In this document: positions 61,337 through 64,000 of the stretch, one piece after another
How the letters are laid out: each line of letters begins with the position of its first letter
How positions within the stretch are numbered: the stretch's first letter is position 1
Assembly: GCA_937967325.1 (NCBI GenBank)
Contig: CALBSQ010000193.1
Span: 51,932-115,931 of the forward strand
Reading direction: 5' to 3'
DNA: 64,000 nt
Source of the DNA: an uncultured Chloroflexota bacterium
GTDB taxonomy: Bacteria > Chloroflexota > UBA4733
The notes under the pieces: model-generated
Told to the model about the DNA's origin: nothing
Seen by the model: the letters and a program-made list of their open reading frames with translations, nothing else
Databases searched by the model: none
Program-made: the position numbers and the translations under genes

Positions 61337-62437
61337 CTACGGACACATGCATCCTCCCGAGCCGTAGTCCCGAATGACCCGGGCGGATGTGGCGACCACT
61401 CGCGCCGAAGGCAGCCCGAAACGGTGATCCTGAATGAGCCAGACGGTGTTCTCCACGGCGGTCGTCACGTAGATGTGGTTGCTGTCGGGGTCCGCCGCGA
61501 CTTCGCTGGGCTCACCCGGCAACACCAGATTGGTCAATACGCGATTGGTCGCTCCGTCCAGCACCGTCACGGCGCCAAAGTGGCCGGCGACGTAGACCCG
61601 GTTGGTCCGTGCGTTGACCGCGACCACCCCCGGGACGGTGGCGAGCGGTACGGTTGCGACCACGGTGTTGCTCGCGCCATCCAGCACCATCAGCGAGTTG
61701 TCGTCCCGCGCAACGACGAAGACGCGATTGGTCACCGGATTCAGGTCCAGATGGACAGGGGACTTGCCTACTGGGATCGTGGCCAGGACAGCATCGGTCG
61801 CCCCGTCCAGCACCGACACCGTGCCATCGGCGAAGTTGGCGACGTAGACACGATTGCTCAGCGGGTTCACCGCCACCCCCCTAGGCTCCAGCCCGACCGG
61901 AATCTCCCCGACTACGGAGTCGGCGAACCCGTCCAGCACCTCCACGCTGTCGTGGGATCGGTTCCGCCCGACTAGCTCGGTGGTCACATAGATGCGATTG
62001 GTCGCCGGGTTGACGGCGATCGCCGTGGGCATCTTGCCGAGCGTGACCGTGCCGAGTAGCGTGTTCGTGGCGCCCGCAAGCACGGCCACAGCGTTGGGCA
62101 CGCCTGCGTAGAGGCGCCCCGTCGCCGAGTTCACCGCCAGAGAGGACGCTGTTCCCGCCAGCGGGACGCCGCCCAGCGGCGCCTGGCTCGCTTCGTCGAG
62201 CGCCAAGACTTCCTCACTGGAGAACATAGACAGGTAGAGGCGATGAGTCACGCTGTCGACCGCGACCGCGCCAGGAGCATCGCATAGCGAGAGGGGGCGG
62301 TCGATCGGCGCGATAACGATCAGCGCAGCTATCGCGGTCAGGGTGAGCATGCTGAGCAGGACCCCGCCGATGGCGAACCGGCAGCGCAAAGTAGCGACAA
62401 GCGCCTGGCAGATCCGCGCACAAGGGGTGACCGACAT
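61337..62437 (-). CDS. YVTN/YncE-family beta-propeller protein, membrane-anchored
   Basis: This 366-residue protein has an N-terminal transmembrane helix (about residues 22-44), then repeated blades. Each has a pattern like AVNPATNRIYV, VLDGATD, and TIPVGKSP, about 45 residues apart; six to seven copies are seen. Such YVTN/YncE propellers are extracytoplasmic scaffold or surface proteins. I chose ATG 62437, with GAGAGGAG upstream. The C-terminus ends in GSGGCMCP. The function is unknown. It lies in tandem with the GH31 gene but is separated by 455 nt. Confidence 0.85.
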   Translation of the reverse strand: MSVTPCARICQALVATLRCRFAIGGVLLSMLTLTAIAALIVIAPIDRPLSLCDAPGAVAVDSVTHRLYLSMFSSEEVLALDEASQAPLGGVPLAGTASSLAVNSATGRLYAGVPNAVAVLAGATNTLLGTVTLGKMPTAIAVNPATNRIYVTTELVGRNRSHDSVEVLDGFADSVVGEIPVGLEPRGVAVNPLSNRVYVANFADGTVSVLDGATDAVLATIPVGKSPVHLDLNPVTNRVFVVARDDNSLMVLDGASNTVVATVPLATVPGVVAVNARTNRVYVAGHFGAVTVLDGATNRVLTNLVLPGEPSEVAADPDSNHIYVTTAVENTVWLIQDHRFGLPSARVVATSARVIRDYGSGGCMCP

Positions 62438-62892
62438 GGGTCGTCTCCTCTCGCTCGAAGGAAGAACGCGCGGAATGGGCGTTTTGGGTGGCACAGGTGG
62501 CTCACACGCCTTGTGGCACCCCACTTTGGAAATGGCTCCGTTCATGGCAGCGACGCCCTTCTGGATGCGGACAGGACCGGCATGCTCCACCGCCTGACAG
62601 ACTGTCTGGAACCGGGCGGCCGGTGACAAAAGGTGGGGTACCGCAAGCACGTACTTCATCGCCAGTGGATGCGGGCCGCGCGGGGCTGTGCCGGTCACCC
62701 CGCCGGTCTCATCGAAACGCTCGCTCAGCTGCCGACCTCGCCTACGCCGCCGGGCCAGGCGGGGCGCGCCGGAGACGGCCACGGGGCCGCGACAGGCGTC
62801 ATTCGTGGCGTAGCGCGGCCGTGGCCGCCCTGCCGACAAGGACACGGATCCCGGCGGGCATCCCACGGGAAGCAGGCATACCAGTTATTCTC
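62438..62892. other. 455-nt spacer between the YVTN gene and the GH31 gene
   Basis: No gene is supported here. The YVTN frame stays open upstream of 62437 on the minus strand up to 62866, but that part has no family pattern, no good ribosome-binding site and a biased composition. A short near-palindrome, GACAGTCTGTC, is near 62600. I see no promoter of consensus quality, although one is expected for the YVTN gene. Confidence 0.5.
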
Positions 62893-64000
62893 TCAGTCGG
62901 CAAAGCTGCTGGCGTCCGGTAGTGGCGGCGTGCTCCCCTCGCGCACGAAGACGGGAATGCGCTCCAACGGCGCGGGCACCGTCACGTCGGCGGGACCCTG
63001 GTAGCGCGTGTCGGTCCACCAGTCGCGCCACTGGCCACGGGGCAGATAGACGTCGCGATTGGTCGCCCCTGGCTGGATGATCGGCGCCACCAGCAAATCG
63101 CTGCCCAGCAGGTATTGCTGCTGCTCGGCCCAAGCGCGCGGGTCGTCCGGGTAGGCGATGGCCAGGTGCCGCAGCAGCGGTAGTCCGGTCGCATGCGCCT
63201 CCAGCGCGTGTCGCCAGAGGTACGGGACCAGCGCCTGGTGGATCCGCGCGTAGCGCCGCCAGAGTTGGAGGGTCTGCCCGTCGGTCCAGATGTCGGTCGG
63301 CTCGCCACGGCGGTCACCGTAGCTGTCCCGCAGCAGGGCGGTGAAGGCCGCCAGTTGCAGCCAGCGGAGGTACAGCTCGCGGTCTTCCACCGGGGCCAAG
63401 CCACCATCCACAAACCCGCCCACTTCCGTGTGCCAGTAGGCGAAGCCGGCCAGGCCGGCGCTGATCGCCGCCGGCACCAGCGACGCCAGGCCCGTCACCG
63501 GCTGCCAGGTGTGGGTGGGGTCGCCGGACCAGGTACCGCGCTGGTAGCGCTGCGCGCCGGTGAAGCCGGAGCGCATCCAGAAGTAGGCCTCCGGTCGCAG
63601 CGCTTGAATGGCCGCGTCCTGCACGCCGGCCATCGCCACGGGAAAGGCATTGTGGACCTCGACGCCCGTCTGCCCACTGGCGAAGCGGGCGTCGGCGGGC
63701 ACGGTGTCGCCGTAGTCGAACATGCCGCCGTCGAAGCCGAGGTCCACCAGCGCGCGTCGGAGCAGCACGTCGACCCACCAGCGGGCGGCCTCGGCGTTGG
63801 TGGCGTCGAGCAGGCTGATGCCGTAGCGCGGGCTCACCCACGGCTGCCCATCGGCGCCGCGCACCAGGTAGCCGAGCGCCGCCGCGCGGGCATAGCTCGG
63901 CCGGCTCGGCCGGCAGTCGGGGCTGAAGTAGCCCAGCGGTCGATAGCCGAGGCGGCGGAGGCGATCGGTCAGGCGGCGGATGTTGGGGTAGGGGCCGGGC
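62893..64000 (-). CDS. Glycoside hydrolase family 31 enzyme, N-terminus beyond the window
   Basis: The frame runs 369 codons from the window edge to TGA 62893, so the N-terminal part is missing. The catalytic barrel is visible: GPYPNIRRLTDRLRRLGYRPLGYFSPD, the nucleophile region GGMFDYGDTVPADARFASG, and the acid/base region FWMRSGFTGAQRYQRGTWSGDPTHTW. QQYLLGSDLLVAPIIQPG and VYLPRGQWRDWWT follow. These motifs are close to the YihQ-like subgroup of GH31 rather than to maltase-type enzymes. Alpha-glucosidase activity is the other option; the sulfonate-recognition residues lie beyond the edge. Confidence 0.88.
   Translation of the reverse strand, partial: PGPYPNIRRLTDRLRRLGYRPLGYFSPDCRPSRPSYARAAALGYLVRGADGQPWVSPRYGISLLDATNAEAARWWVDVLLRRALVDLGFDGGMFDYGDTVPADARFASGQTGVEVHNAFPVAMAGVQDAAIQALRPEAYFWMRSGFTGAQRYQRGTWSGDPTHTWQPVTGLASLVPAAISAGLAGFAYWHTEVGGFVDGGLAPVEDRELYLRWLQLAAFTALLRDSYGDRRGEPTDIWTDGQTLQLWRRYARIHQALVPYLWRHALEAHATGLPLLRHLAIAYPDDPRAWAEQQQYLLGSDLLVAPIIQPGATNRDVYLPRGQWRDWWTDTRYQGPADVTVPAPLERIPVFVREGSTPPLPDASSFAD

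Noticed and set aside
62438..62866. N-terminal extension of the YVTN protein to 62866
   Set aside because: The signal-anchor of the protein begins after ATG 62437, which has a good ribosome-binding site; the extension has no family pattern.

Overview
This window is GC-rich chromosomal DNA, most likely from a member of the Chloroflexota, perhaps near Thermomicrobia. That placement is an inference from gene content: an Agl23-type membrane glycosyltransferase, a large-type SRP RNA with an Alu domain, DUF4446 fused by overlap to selA, a complex II without membrane-anchor genes, separate nuoC and nuoD in a 14-gene nuo operon, and many GTG and TTG starts. No phage, plasmid, transposase, rRNA or CRISPR array is visible.

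Layout. 1-5163 (minus strand): a partial Agl23-like glycosyltransferase, murA, then the run mnmA / small membrane protein / SAM hydroxide adenosyltransferase. 5370-7007: a Uma2-type protein, two tRNA-Ser genes, a DUF503 gene and the SRP RNA. 7092-11399 (minus): a surface glycolipid module (M48 peptidase, flippase-like protein, GT2 glycosyltransferase, FAD oxidoreductase). 11582-19313: a phosphatase, a solute-binding lipoprotein, DUF4446-selA, creatininase, an AtzG-like protein with its amidase, ccdA and an orphan antitoxin. 19516-23060 (minus): sdhA-sdhB-sdhE, a complex II without sdhC or sdhD. 23219-29540: a degenerate histidine phosphatase, glpX, two oligopeptide ABC ATPases, and a SAM-I riboswitch with a terminator ahead of metK. 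29789-36304: an OB-fold-like lipoprotein-type protein, leuS, a CNNM transporter, cdd, an RmlD-like reductase and a VOC protein. 36359-40438 (minus): nadA-nadB-cysteine desulfurase, the first two steps of NAD synthesis with a sulfur donor for their Fe-S enzyme. 40620-55870 (minus): the complete nuoA-N operon for complex I. 56289-64000: an MDR dehydrogenase, a PhyH dioxygenase, an orphan antitoxin, lysA with a RibD-type reductase, a YVTN beta-propeller protein and a partial GH31 glycosidase.

Functionally the window is dominated by aerobic respiration (complex I, a complex II variant), NAD supply, SAM metabolism (metK under a SAM riboswitch) and translation genes.

The most unusual layer lies between the genes. 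Spacers are repeatedly occupied by palindromic repeats of several families. The clearest is a heptanucleotide element (unit close to AGCTATC, 4-5 copies per arm) that appears four times as paired inverted arms 31-36 nt long separated by roughly 80-220 nt of unrelated sequence. Three of the four copies fill the whole spacer between two co-directional genes (sdhA and the upstream phosphatase gene, nadB/cysteine desulfurase, nuoK/nuoL). At nadB the element has become coding: it supplies a C-terminal tail, the nadB stop codon and the cysteine desulfurase start codon. Other palindromes supply or touch the stop codons of the SAM hydroxide adenosyltransferase, metK, the M48 peptidase and the MDR dehydrogenase.
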